DNA from: Desulfobia sp. | GTDB taxonomy: Bacteria; Desulfobacterota; Desulfobulbia; Desulfobulbales; SURF-16 | NCBI GenBank assembly: GCA_030608985.1 | Contig: JAUWDC010000025.1 | Span: 1 to 8,622, forward strand | DNA length: 8,622 bases | Direction: 5' to 3' | In this document: piece after piece, positions 1 to 6,193 of the stretch | Numbering within the stretch: the first letter of the stretch is position 1 | Layout: each line of letters starts with the position of its first letter | Notes under the pieces: generated by a model | Database searches by the model: none | Seen by the model: only the letters and a program-made list of their open reading frames with translations | Told to the model about the DNA's origin: nothing | Translations under genes and position numbers: made by a program

Positions 1-1
1 A

Positions 2-379
2 AACCTTTTCATGTGCTTGTACGAAGCGTTGATAACGGATATAGAAGAGTATAGGGAAAGGCTCACAGAACTCCTTGATAGTCAGGAGACTATTGAAGAA
101 GAAATCAAAATTTTTTACCGAAACAATGATATCAGTACTATCATGGGATTTCTTCGAAATATAGATGGAGACCGAAGCACTCTCGGTGGCCTGGAAGGTG
201 GTATGACCAGTGGCTTTTCTGAAAGCCTTGAAAGTAAAATGAAAGTGCTTCCCCCTCCCAGGGTAATTGAGGAGCTGCCGATTCTGCCTCCTCTCACTCC
301 TCTCCCGCAAATAAAAAAAGAATTAAAGAAACTGGCCGAACAGGCTTTCAAGCTCCATGAAGATGGATTCCTTGTATAA
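2..379 (+). CDS. Unrecognised protein, probably 5'-partial
   Basis: The reading frame is open to the left edge of the window and ends at TAA 377-379. The first in-frame ATG is at 11, but the ten bases before it contain no Shine-Dalgarno-like purine run, so the true start may lie outside the window. From that ATG the product has 122 residues. Residues 1-50 are acidic and predicted helical (repeated E, L and I, possibly a short coiled coil). A glycine-rich stretch at about 59-68 follows, then a proline-rich linker at about 81-99 with PPP and LPPLTPLP, and a basic/amphipathic C-terminal helix (KKELKKLAEQAFKLHEDG). There is no signal peptide or membrane segment. I do not recognise a family. Helix, proline linker, helix suggests a small soluble adaptor-like protein, but that is only a description. 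The next gene starts 44 bases downstream across a short tandem repeat. Confidence 0.55.
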   Translation, partial: NLFMCLYEALITDIEEYRERLTELLDSQETIEEEIKIFYRNNDISTIMGFLRNIDGDRSTLGGLEGGMTSGFSESLESKMKVLPPPRVIEELPILPPLTPLPQIKKELKKLAEQAFKLHEDGFLV

Positions 380-387
380 TGAAGCCG

Positions 388-410
388 TTAGCCTTTAGCC
401 TTTAGCCTTA
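388..410. repeat. Heptameric tandem repeat (TTAGCCT x3)
   Basis: Three perfect head-to-tail copies of TTAGCCT (388-394, 395-401, 402-408) plus a partial TA fill half of the 43-base gap between the left-edge ORF and the antiporter gene. The array ends 12 bases before the antiporter ATG, so that gene lacks a recognisable Shine-Dalgarno sequence. A degenerate relative with TTAG units is found at 5589-5610. It resembles the short heptameric intergenic repeats known from several bacterial groups. No function is evident. Confidence 0.75.
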
Positions 411-422
411 AAAAAATATCCA

Positions 423-1367
423 ATGCAGCCACATTATAGCTCATTACCCTTTTCATTGATCGCCCTCGCTGCAGGGCTCGGTTTACTTGTTGCCAGCGGG
501 GAAGCATTGGTCTCCGGAGCAGTGAGGCTGGCTGGACGCTGGGGCATGAGCCCCCTGCTTATTGGTCTTACTGTTGTTGCTTTTGGCACATCGACACCTG
601 AACTCTTTATCAGCCTTTCCGCCAATCTTCAGGGGCAGCCAGACATCCTGGTAGGCAATGTTATTGGCAGCAATATTGCCAATGTCGGCCTTATCCTGGG
701 TTGCTGTGCCCTTATCAAACCTATCCGTGCGCCCTTTTCCTTTTTTGCGACAGAGCTTTCCTGGGTGCTGACAGCCAGTTTTGTCCTGGCAGGGCTCACT
801 CTTTATGGGACGTTTAACAGGATTTCCGGTCTTCTGTTTATCGGCGCCCTTATTCTTTTCAGTTATTTTTCATACAAAAGCGGGTCGGCCCAGCCACCAG
901 AAAAGGATGCACCTCCAAAATCATCCTATTTCCCCTGTATCGCCCTCTGTACCATCGGGTTTACCGGCCTTGCCTATGGTGCACATATTTTTATCACCGG
1001 AGCTGTAGATGTTGCCCTCTATTTCAATATTTCCAGCCTGGTGATCGGGCTTACAATAGCAGCCATTGGAACTTCCCTGCCGGAGCTGGCCTCCTCTCTT
1101 TCAGCAATTCGCAGGGGTGAGCCTGGCCTTCTTCTTGGCAATGTTATCGGCAGCAATCTTTTCAACCTTCTCATGGTGATGGGAACCGCTGCTGTTGTCA
1201 AACCCTTTGCCTTGCAGCATCAGCTACTCTATCGAGATATTCCCGTGATGATTCTTTTTTCAGCTATATTGGCACCATTGTTTTATTATGGTAACAAAAT
1301 AACCCGAATCCATGGTTTTTTATTGCTCCTGGCTTACGGGGGATATATCTTCCTTCTTAAGCCATAA
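423..1367 (+). CDS. Na+/Ca2+ antiporter, CaCA family (YrbG-like)
   Basis: This 314-residue inner-membrane protein belongs to the Ca2+/cation antiporter superfamily, whose members exchange Ca2+ for Na+ or other monovalent cations. The two inverted alpha-repeats that form the ion pathway are both intact. Alpha-1 has GTSTPEL at 55-61 and GNVIGSNIAN at 78-87; alpha-2 has GTSLPEL at 216-222 and GNVIGSNLFN at 239-248. The acidic residues E60 and E221 are the expected cation ligands. About ten hydrophobic segments surround a hydrophilic central loop (about 152-168, rich in P, K and S), which is the usual topology and length for YrbG-type proteins. The start is the first ATG after an in-frame stop at 396-398. 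No clear Shine-Dalgarno sequence is seen, because the leader is a TTAGCCT repeat followed by an A-run. Ion specificity cannot be read from sequence; K+- or Mg2+-coupled variants exist. Confidence 0.93.
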   Translation: MQPHYSSLPFSLIALAAGLGLLVASGEALVSGAVRLAGRWGMSPLLIGLTVVAFGTSTPELFISLSANLQGQPDILVGNVIGSNIANVGLILGCCALIKPIRAPFSFFATELSWVLTASFVLAGLTLYGTFNRISGLLFIGALILFSYFSYKSGSAQPPEKDAPPKSSYFPCIALCTIGFTGLAYGAHIFITGAVDVALYFNISSLVIGLTIAAIGTSLPELASSLSAIRRGEPGLLLGNVIGSNLFNLLMVMGTAAVVKPFALQHQLLYRDIPVMILFSAILAPLFYYGNKITRIHGFLLLLAYGGYIFLLKP

Positions 1368-1391
1368 CTGTTCATTTAAACGCATATTTTT

Positions 1392-1456
1392 GATTTATGA
1401 TTGCAGATTGAATAGAAGAAAACAAATCTGCAATCCAAAATCCAAAATCTAAAATC
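1392..1456. repeat. Stem-loop plus AATCCAA heptamer repeat
   Basis: This fills most of the 100-base gap before the aldolase gene. A perfect 11-bp inverted repeat pairs 1399-1409 with 1425-1435 (GATTGCAGATT / AATCTGCAATC, 15-base loop). It extends to 16 matches of 18 if the arms are taken as 1392-1409 and 1425-1442. The right arm runs into a heptamer array: AATCCAA, AATCCAA, AATCTAA, AATC (1432-1456). There is no T-tract, so it is not a classical terminator. The array stops 11 bases before the aldolase ATG. Read in reverse it encodes the familiar spurious peptide ILDFGFW, which often appears as a false hypothetical protein. Confidence 0.75.
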
Positions 1457-1467
1457 TTATTATACTC

Positions 1468-3558
1468 ATGAAAAACAGATACGACGAAAAGGAAGCACAG
1501 GTCTATATTGAAAAATACAACGACTGTCCGAAAGAACTGGCCCTGCGAGTATATACCTCCAGATTGATTGGCCAGGAAGAGTCTCTTGTCCTCCATGGTG
1601 GCGGTAATACCTCAGCCAAGAGTCGAATCACCAATATTCTTGGCAAAGACATGGACGTTATTTTTGTAAAAGGTAGCGGTTGGGACTTGGGTGCAATTGA
1701 ACCGCAGGGCCTTCCCGGTCTTGATCTTGAGTACCTCAAAAAGCTCCGCTCTCTTGAGATCTTGAGTGATGAAGAGATGGTCAATCAATTCCGAACTCAT
1801 CTTTTAGACGCCTCATCACCCAACCCTTCTATTGAAACACTCGTGCACTCCTTCCTCCCCCCCGCCTTTATTGACCATACCCACGCAGATGCTATTGTCA
1901 CACTTACCAATTTAAATAACTGCGAAACCGTCCTTCGCGATGCCCTCGGTGACAAAATCGGCATCCTGCCTTTTATTATGCCTGGCTTTCCTCTTGCCAA
2001 GGCTGTGGCTGATTTATACGAAAGCAACCCTGGGATGAAGTGCCTGATTTTGCGGAACCACGGAATTTTCACATTTGGAGATGATGCCCGGACAGCGTAT
2101 GACCGCATGATACACTTTGTCACCCTTGCGGAAAAATATATAGCCCGCCAGCCAGCGGCCCAGGAATATACGTCACCATCCGAAACCACTCCGGACGAGT
2201 CTGTTATTTTCCCTCTGTTGCGGGGAGCTCTGGCCCATACAGATCCCCAGGGCAACAATCGTATCTTTCACCTTCACCTCAGAAAAAATGCCCGGATACT
2301 GGCGGCTCTATCCCGCTCGGATGCCCGAGATCTCCTGGTAAGTGGTGTGTTGACGCCAGACCACGTAATCCGAACCAAGAATTATCCCCTCTTTCTTGAC
2401 TTTACAGGGCTCAACAAAGAAGAGGAAATCTTGGATTTAATACAAAGTGAAATTGCATCCTACCAGGAAAGATATAATCGCTATTTTGCTGAACAGGTCA
2501 GAACGAAAAAAATTGACCGCACCCGGCTGGATTCCATGCCCAGGGTTATACTTATTAAAGATATAGGTATTGTCTCGGCAGGAAAAACACCAAAAGATGC
2601 CGTCATCTCGGCTGATATTGCCACCCACACTCTGGGAGCCAAGCTGCAAGGATCTCGTATTGGTCCCTATAAAGAGCTGGATGCCTCTTTTATTTTTGAT
2701 ATGGAATATTGGAGCCTGGAACAGGCCAAACTTGGAAAGGGATCTGCTCAACCCCTGGAGGGAAAAATCGCTCTGGTCACTGGAGGCGGCGGGGCCATTG
2801 CCTGTGGAATAGGAAGGCAGCTTCTGACGGCCGGTGCCCGGGTTTTCCTCACAGACATCGATGCTGCGCGCCTTCACAAAGTGGAAGAAATACTGGCAAG
2901 CCAGTTTGACAGCAGGATGATATCCTCCCTTACAATGGATGTCACTGATGAAGAATCTGTGCACGAGGGCATGAACACCCTGATACAGCAGGCCGGCGGT
3001 CTTGATATCCTGGTGCCGAATGCCGGTATAGCCCATGTTGCCCGGCTTGAAGAACTTGAAGACTCAACTCTGAAGAAAGTAATCGATGTCAACTTTATTG
3101 GTGTCTTCCAGGTGATAAAAGCTGCCATTCCCCTTTTTAAACGCCAGAATTTCGGTGGCCATATTATTATTAACAGTTCAAAAAATGTCTTTGCACCGGG
3201 AGCCGCTTTTGGGGCATACAGTGCTTCCAAGGCAGGAGCCCATCAACTTGGTAAAATTGCAGCCCTGGAATTAGCTGAAATTGGTGTCCGGGTAAACATG
3301 ATTAATGCAGATGCGATTTTTAACGATCAGGATGTCAGCTCAGGTCTCTGGGATGTAGTCGGTCCCGACCGAATGAAATCAAGAAATCTTGATCCAGAGG
3401 GGTTGAAAGAGTATTATCGCCAGCGAAATCTCTTGAAAACAGAAGTTCTGGCTGATCATGTTGGCAATGCCGTGGTATTTTTTGCCAGCGGCCTCACCCC
3501 TACCACCGGTGCTACACTACCTGTTGACGGAGGAGTAGCAGGAGCGTTTCCACGATAA
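1468..3558 (+). CDS. Bifunctional class II aldolase / short-chain dehydrogenase
   Basis: A 696-residue cytoplasmic fusion. The N-terminal class II (zinc) aldolase domain (about 20-225) has the phosphate-loop-like HGGGNTS at 43-49, the likely catalytic Glu in PSIETLVH (E123), and metal ligands H137 and H139 (HTHAD) and H198 (RNHG). A linker region (about 235-425) includes TPDHVIRTK, typical of this fusion family. The C-terminal SDR domain (about 430-696) has a Rossmann TGGGGAIACGIG loop at 438-449, D463 after strand beta-2 (favouring NAD), NAG at 518-520, and the complete catalytic set N542, S571, Y584 and K588. The architecture and length match RhaE-W-type enzymes such as Bacillus YuxG, which cleave L-rhamnulose-1-phosphate and oxidise the lactaldehyde. 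No rhamnose kinase, isomerase or transporter lies in this window, so the substrate is open. The ATG at 1468 follows an in-frame stop at 1450-1452; its leader is repeat DNA without a clear Shine-Dalgarno sequence. Confidence 0.92.
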   Translation: MKNRYDEKEAQVYIEKYNDCPKELALRVYTSRLIGQEESLVLHGGGNTSAKSRITNILGKDMDVIFVKGSGWDLGAIEPQGLPGLDLEYLKKLRSLEILSDEEMVNQFRTHLLDASSPNPSIETLVHSFLPPAFIDHTHADAIVTLTNLNNCETVLRDALGDKIGILPFIMPGFPLAKAVADLYESNPGMKCLILRNHGIFTFGDDARTAYDRMIHFVTLAEKYIARQPAAQEYTSPSETTPDESVIFPLLRGALAHTDPQGNNRIFHLHLRKNARILAALSRSDARDLLVSGVLTPDHVIRTKNYPLFLDFTGLNKEEEILDLIQSEIASYQERYNRYFAEQVRTKKIDRTRLDSMPRVILIKDIGIVSAGKTPKDAVISADIATHTLGAKLQGSRIGPYKELDASFIFDMEYWSLEQAKLGKGSAQPLEGKIALVTGGGGAIACGIGRQLLTAGARVFLTDIDAARLHKVEEILASQFDSRMISSLTMDVTDEESVHEGMNTLIQQAGGLDILVPNAGIAHVARLEELEDSTLKKVIDVNFIGVFQVIKAAIPLFKRQNFGGHIIINSSKNVFAPGAAFGAYSASKAGAHQLGKIAALELAEIGVRVNMINADAIFNDQDVSSGLWDVVGPDRMKSRNLDPEGLKEYYRQRNLLKTEVLADHVGNAVVFFASGLTPTTGATLPVDGGVAGAFPR

Positions 3559-3564
3559 AAAATG

Positions 3565-3635
3565 AAACCACAGAGACCATAGAGCACACAGAGTTTTTTC
3601 GTTTTTCTCTGTGCTCTCTGTGTGCTCTGTGGTTC
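3565..3635. repeat. Long imperfect palindrome of CACAGAG / CTCTGTG units
   Basis: Nearly all of the 98-base gap between the aldolase gene and the next ORF is one inverted structure. The left half holds repeated CACAGAG-like units and the right half CTCTGTG units. The outer arms AACCACAGAG (3566-3575) and CTCTGTGGTT (3625-3634) pair perfectly. In an alternative register AGAGCACACAGAG (3581-3593) pairs perfectly with 3616-3628, and a shorter register uses 3607-3617. Poly-T stretches lie in the loop (3594-3599 and 3602-3606). The hairpin could terminate or attenuate transcription after the aldolase gene, but no T-run follows the outer stem on the plus strand. A shorter copy of the unit is at 8583-8598, so this is probably a dispersed family. 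Confidence 0.8.
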
Positions 3636-3656
3636 TAATAATCTTAAGGTATTACT

Positions 3657-4253
3657 ATGGCAGAAATACGAAGCACATTAGACATGGTTCTGGAAAGGGC
3701 CGCCAGGATGGCAGCTGAGGCCGGCGACACCCAAAACAATGATGAAAAAATACAGGAAGGGATGAAGACAGCCGCTCTTTATATGCGCGGGGAAGATGTT
3801 GACCTCGTCAACACTCTCAATAATTGTCTGGAAGAAGACAAATCTCACTTCCAAAAAGGTATTGTGCGGGCTTTTCTGCGAAACATTATCCTTCCTCGGG
3901 AAGAGGATGACCAGGCCGGGTCCAACAGGGCCATGCAGGGCCTTCTTGAGGTGGGACAGGGCGAAGGGGATCTTCTCTCTCTCTTCAGTGATATGAAAAA
4001 CATTTTGGATCGATACATAGAACATAAAAAACAAATCAAACAACAGCTTGAAGAGCAGTTTGCTCAGCAAATAGAAATGATGGAGCAAAATATGGCCCAG
4101 CAAACAGGGGTCAGCATGAAACTGGAGCCCGCCCAGCACCCAAAATTTGCCGAGGAATGGCTCAAGCTGCAGGGACAGCTGAATGAACAATATGGCCAAG
4201 CCCTCACCCAATTTAAGGAGCAGATTGAGCAGCGTCTTGGGATAATTACATGA
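3657..4253 (+). CDS. Uncharacterised helical Gln/Glu-rich protein
   Basis: A 198-residue soluble protein that I cannot assign to a characterised family. The N-terminal part (1-110) is mixed helical and acidic, with YMRGEDVDL at 42-50, a conserved-looking FLRNIILP at 73-80, and an acidic/glycine-rich turn at 81-105. From about 110 to 150 it is strongly coiled-coil-like (KKQIKQQLEEQ, then FAQQIEMMEQNMAQQ). A second amphipathic helix, again rich in Q and E, runs from 163 to 195. There is no signal peptide, membrane segment or cysteine cluster; the single Cys is C57. The ATG is preceded by AAGG at 3646-3649 with a 7-base spacer, so the start is well supported. It opens a tightly coupled unit: its TGA overlaps the ATG of the 83-residue ORF in an ATGA. 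A structural or partner-binding role is only a guess. Confidence 0.8.
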   Translation: MAEIRSTLDMVLERAARMAAEAGDTQNNDEKIQEGMKTAALYMRGEDVDLVNTLNNCLEEDKSHFQKGIVRAFLRNIILPREEDDQAGSNRAMQGLLEVGQGEGDLLSLFSDMKNILDRYIEHKKQIKQQLEEQFAQQIEMMEQNMAQQTGVSMKLEPAQHPKFAEEWLKLQGQLNEQYGQALTQFKEQIEQRLGIIT

Positions 4254-4501
4254 AACTCTCTCTTCAGCTTTCCGCAGACGGAGATGCCTTGGCACCAGAC
4301 TGGGAAAAGGCAAAAACTATTCTTCAGGACTGGTCACAGCAATATGATATAGCCTTGCCATCCCAGCTTTCTCCTGTGTGGCCCGATGGTGCGATTCTTC
4401 TGGAAACCATTTCCCCCGGAGAAGATATGTTGACAATGATCGGTTCATTAACCGAACAGTTTTACGACCTCGAAATAAACATTGAAATGGAAAGGCTATG
4501 A
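4250..4501 (+). CDS. Small uncharacterised protein coupled to its neighbours
   Basis: An 83-residue soluble, acidic protein with no recognised domain. Visible features are a short N-terminal strand (MKLSLQLSADGD), an alpha-helical part with WEKAKTILQDWSQQYDI at 18-34, a middle segment rich in P and G (LSPVWPDGAILLETI), and an acidic C-terminal strand or helix ([12 protein letters not shown]). It has no cysteine and no membrane segment. It overlaps the upstream gene by ATGA at 4250-4253 and the downstream peptidase gene by ATGA at 4498-4501. That is strong evidence that it is a real gene translated by coupling. Nothing else shows its function. Its fixed position between the helical protein and the peptidase suggests it works with one of them. 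Confidence 0.78.
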   Translation: MKLSLQLSADGDALAPDWEKAKTILQDWSQQYDIALPSQLSPVWPDGAILLETISPGEDMLTMIGSLTEQFYDLEINIEMERL

Positions 4502-5592
4502 CATCCTCGCTCTCAGCAATACAAAATAGTCTGAAGCGACGAAAGCTTGATGGCCTGCTCATTACCCAGCCTGAGAATCGTCGCTATCTCAGTGGGTATA
4601 CCGCCACTGATTCTTCCATATCCGAGACTTCAGGTGTTTTGCTCATTCCGGTAAAGGGAACTCCTTTTCTATTGACGGATTCACGGTTTGAGCTCCATGC
4701 CAAAGAAGAGGCTGAAGGTTTTGACGTCGTTCTCTATCCAAAAGGGATGCTTGCTCTCTTAAAAAATCTACTTCCCAAGCTCAAAATAAAGCGTCTTGGC
4801 TTTGAGAGCCATTATATGCTCCACTCGTCAGCTGAAAAAATGTCCTCAGCGCTGGGTAAAAAGAACGTTGAGCTTGTTCCCCTTACCGACCTTGTAGAAA
4901 AAATGCGTCTCCGAAAACAATCAGAGGAAATAGAGAAGATACAAAAATCTGTGTTGTTAAATGAGGAGGTATTTCAGGAAGTGTTCAAGGGGCTGAAACC
5001 AGGAATGACTGAAGTAGAAGTCGCTCTTCAAATTGAAACCACCATGCGTCTCAAAGGTGCCGAAAGGCCATCATTTGACACCATTGTCGCCGGTGGCCCA
5101 AATGGCGCATTACCCCATGCCGTTCCGTCCAATCGCCCTCTCAAAAAAGGTGAGCCTGTTGTCATTGATATGGGGCTGATCCTCGATGGTTATTGCTCCG
5201 ACATGACCCGCACTGTTGTTCTTGGCACCCCTGACAGCAAAACAAAAAAGCTTTTCAGGCTGGTTCGTAAAGCCCAGAAGGCCGGCATGGCTGCAATCAA
5301 GGCAGGAGTTGTCGCCAAAGATGTTGACAGGGCTGCCCGCCAGGTAATCGAGAAAGCCGGTTATGGAGATAAATTCGGTCACGGCCTCGGTCATGGTGTC
5401 GGGATAGCTGTTCACGAGCCGCCGTCTCTCAGTAAACGCAGTAGAAAAAAACTGAAAGAGGGCATGGTGGTCACCGTGGAACCAGGCATATATCTTCCCG
5501 GATGGGGCGGTATTCGACTGGAAAATATGGTGGAAGTCAGGGCTGACGGCTGCCGGAACTTCAACAAAGACACAACATTTCTTGATATTTAG
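4498..5592 (+). CDS. Xaa-Pro aminopeptidase / dipeptidase (M24B family)
   Basis: A 364-residue cytoplasmic metallopeptidase that removes an N-terminal residue preceding proline (aminopeptidase P type) or splits Xaa-Pro dipeptides. The N-terminal creatinase-like domain (1-135) includes the typical [15 protein letters not shown] and LLTDSRFE. The C-terminal pita-bread domain (about 143-364) carries all five dinuclear-metal ligands: D224 (VVIDMG), D235 (CSDMTRT), H299 (GLGHGVG), E328 (VEPGIY) and E342 (RLENM). H207 (LPHA) and H306 (AVHE) are the usual substrate/catalytic histidines. The enzyme therefore looks fully active. Its length fits the short bacterial YqhT/PepQ-like group. The ATG overlaps the stop of the upstream 83-residue gene (ATGA). 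AAAGG lies only two bases before it, too close for normal initiation, which points to translational reinitiation. The TAG stop sits inside a degenerate TTAG repeat. Sequence alone does not separate aminopeptidase from prolidase activity. Confidence 0.93.
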   Translation: MTSSLSAIQNSLKRRKLDGLLITQPENRRYLSGYTATDSSISETSGVLLIPVKGTPFLLTDSRFELHAKEEAEGFDVVLYPKGMLALLKNLLPKLKIKRLGFESHYMLHSSAEKMSSALGKKNVELVPLTDLVEKMRLRKQSEEIEKIQKSVLLNEEVFQEVFKGLKPGMTEVEVALQIETTMRLKGAERPSFDTIVAGGPNGALPHAVPSNRPLKKGEPVVIDMGLILDGYCSDMTRTVVLGTPDSKTKKLFRLVRKAQKAGMAAIKAGVVAKDVDRAARQVIEKAGYGDKFGHGLGHGVGIAVHEPPSLSKRSRKKLKEGMVVTVEPGIYLPGWGGIRLENMVEVRADGCRNFNKDTTFLDI

Positions 5593-5610
5593 TGCCTTAG
5601 TCCTTAGCTT
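5589..5610. repeat. Degenerate TTAG-unit repeat over the peptidase stop codon
   Basis: Three TTAG-starting units, TTAGTGCC, TTAGTCC and TTAGCTT, run from 5589 to 5610 at 8- and 7-base spacing. They look like a decayed version of the TTAGCCT array at 388-410. The first unit supplies the TAG stop of the aminopeptidase gene. The rest of the gap to the next gene (5611-5724) shows no convincing promoter or terminator. Confidence 0.45.
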
Positions 5611-5724
5611 CTGCCAAAAAACAAGAAATTGGGAAATGTTTAGTGAAATGACCATGTTACACTTGCCGTCAAGGCACTTATCCTAAAAAATTCTAAGTCC
5701 ATTTCCGCTTTAGAGGGTTAGACT

Positions 5725-6066
5725 ATGAAAGAGCTTCGTGATACCATAAAAGATTTTAATAATGAACGAGACTGGCACCAATTCCACTCGCCGAAAAATC
5801 TTGCCATGGCCCTCATGGTGGAAACAGCAGAACTTCTTGAGCATTTTCAATGGCTTACCCAGGAACAAAGCCGAAATTTAGACCCTGCCAAAAAAGAAAA
5901 AATAAGTGAGGAAATTGGTGATATACTCATCTACCTGGTGAACCTGGCAGACAAACTTGACATCGACCCGCTCCAGGCTGCACAAAACAAGGTTAAAAAA
6001 AACCGAAAGAAATACCCTGTTGACAAATCCAGAGGAAAATCACTCAAATATGATGAACTCGCATAA
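5725..6066 (+). CDS. MazG-like nucleotide pyrophosphohydrolase (RS21-C6 type)
   Basis: A 113-residue all-helical NTP pyrophosphatase, expected to hydrolyse (d)NTPs to the monophosphate plus pyrophosphate as a house-cleaning or pool-control enzyme in the cytoplasm. The Mg2+-binding signature ExxE...ExxD is complete: E33 and E36 in VETAELLEHFQW, and E63 and D66 in SEEIGDILIYLVNLAD. The early DWHQFHSPKNLAMAL (16-30) and the basic tail KVKKNRKKYP followed by KYDEL at 108-112 are typical of the short RS21-C6/dCTPase-like group rather than the two-domain MazG. The start is supported by GAGGG at 5713-5717, 7 bases before the ATG. It is separated from the peptidase gene by 132 bases and may be transcribed alone. 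Its last seven codons and stop are duplicated downstream at 6151-6173. The exact nucleotide preference cannot be told. Confidence 0.92.
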   Translation: MKELRDTIKDFNNERDWHQFHSPKNLAMALMVETAELLEHFQWLTQEQSRNLDPAKKEKISEEIGDILIYLVNLADKLDIDPLQAAQNKVKKNRKKYPVDKSRGKSLKYDELA

Positions 6067-6173
6067 AGTCGTAATTTGAATTATCGCCACCATTAATATC
6101 AAAAAGTTACAAAAGATTCACGCGGCGTATGAGTGCTTTTTTCGAATACGTCAAATATGATGAACTCGCATAA
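6044..6173 (+). repeat. 23-base direct repeat pair at the MazG-like gene end
   Basis: Bases 6044-6066 are repeated perfectly at 6151-6173 (23 of 23), starting TCAAATATGATG and ending in the TAA stop. The first copy encodes KYDELA plus stop, the genuine C-terminus of the MazG-like protein, since K-Y-x-x-L is usual in that family. The second copy lies 107 bases on, 20 bases before the Fe-S gene. Flanking bases do not match, so this is not a simple tandem duplication of the whole 107-base unit. The intervening 84 bases (6067-6150) have weak inverted ends: CGTAATTTGAA at 6070-6080 against TTCGAATACG at 6141-6150. It could be an attachment-site-like duplication, a small insertion with duplicated target, or a gene-end remnant. 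Confidence 0.85.
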
Positions 6174-6193
6174 CATAATTATGATCCATCAGC

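Noticed and set aside
1372..1596. Minus-strand ORF of 74 codons before the aldolase gene
   Set aside because: Its C-terminal half is the translation of the AATCCAA repeat (ILDFGFW type) and the rest is antisense to the aldolase gene; a known kind of false gene.
2437..3036. Minus-strand ORF of 199 codons inside the aldolase/SDR gene
   Set aside because: Lies fully antisense to a gene with complete motifs; its composition is not protein-like and no domain is seen.
3678..4313. Minus-strand ORF of 211 codons opposite the helical protein
   Set aside because: The plus-strand gene has a good ribosome binding site and coupled neighbours; the antisense product is a Leu/Phe-rich shadow.
5591..5678. 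AGTGCCTT (5591-5598) and AAGGCACT (5671-5678) inverted pair
   Set aside because: Only 8 bp with 72 bases between and no extension of the match; likely chance.
5657..5684. Possible promoter for the MazG-like gene (TTACAC, 16 bases, TATCCT)
   Set aside because: The -35-like box matches the consensus poorly and the -10-like box only in part; not enough to call.
6075..6173. Second mazG-like gene remnant upstream of the second 23-base copy
   Set aside because: The open frame before the repeat shows no similarity to the MazG-like protein beyond the shared KYDELA end.
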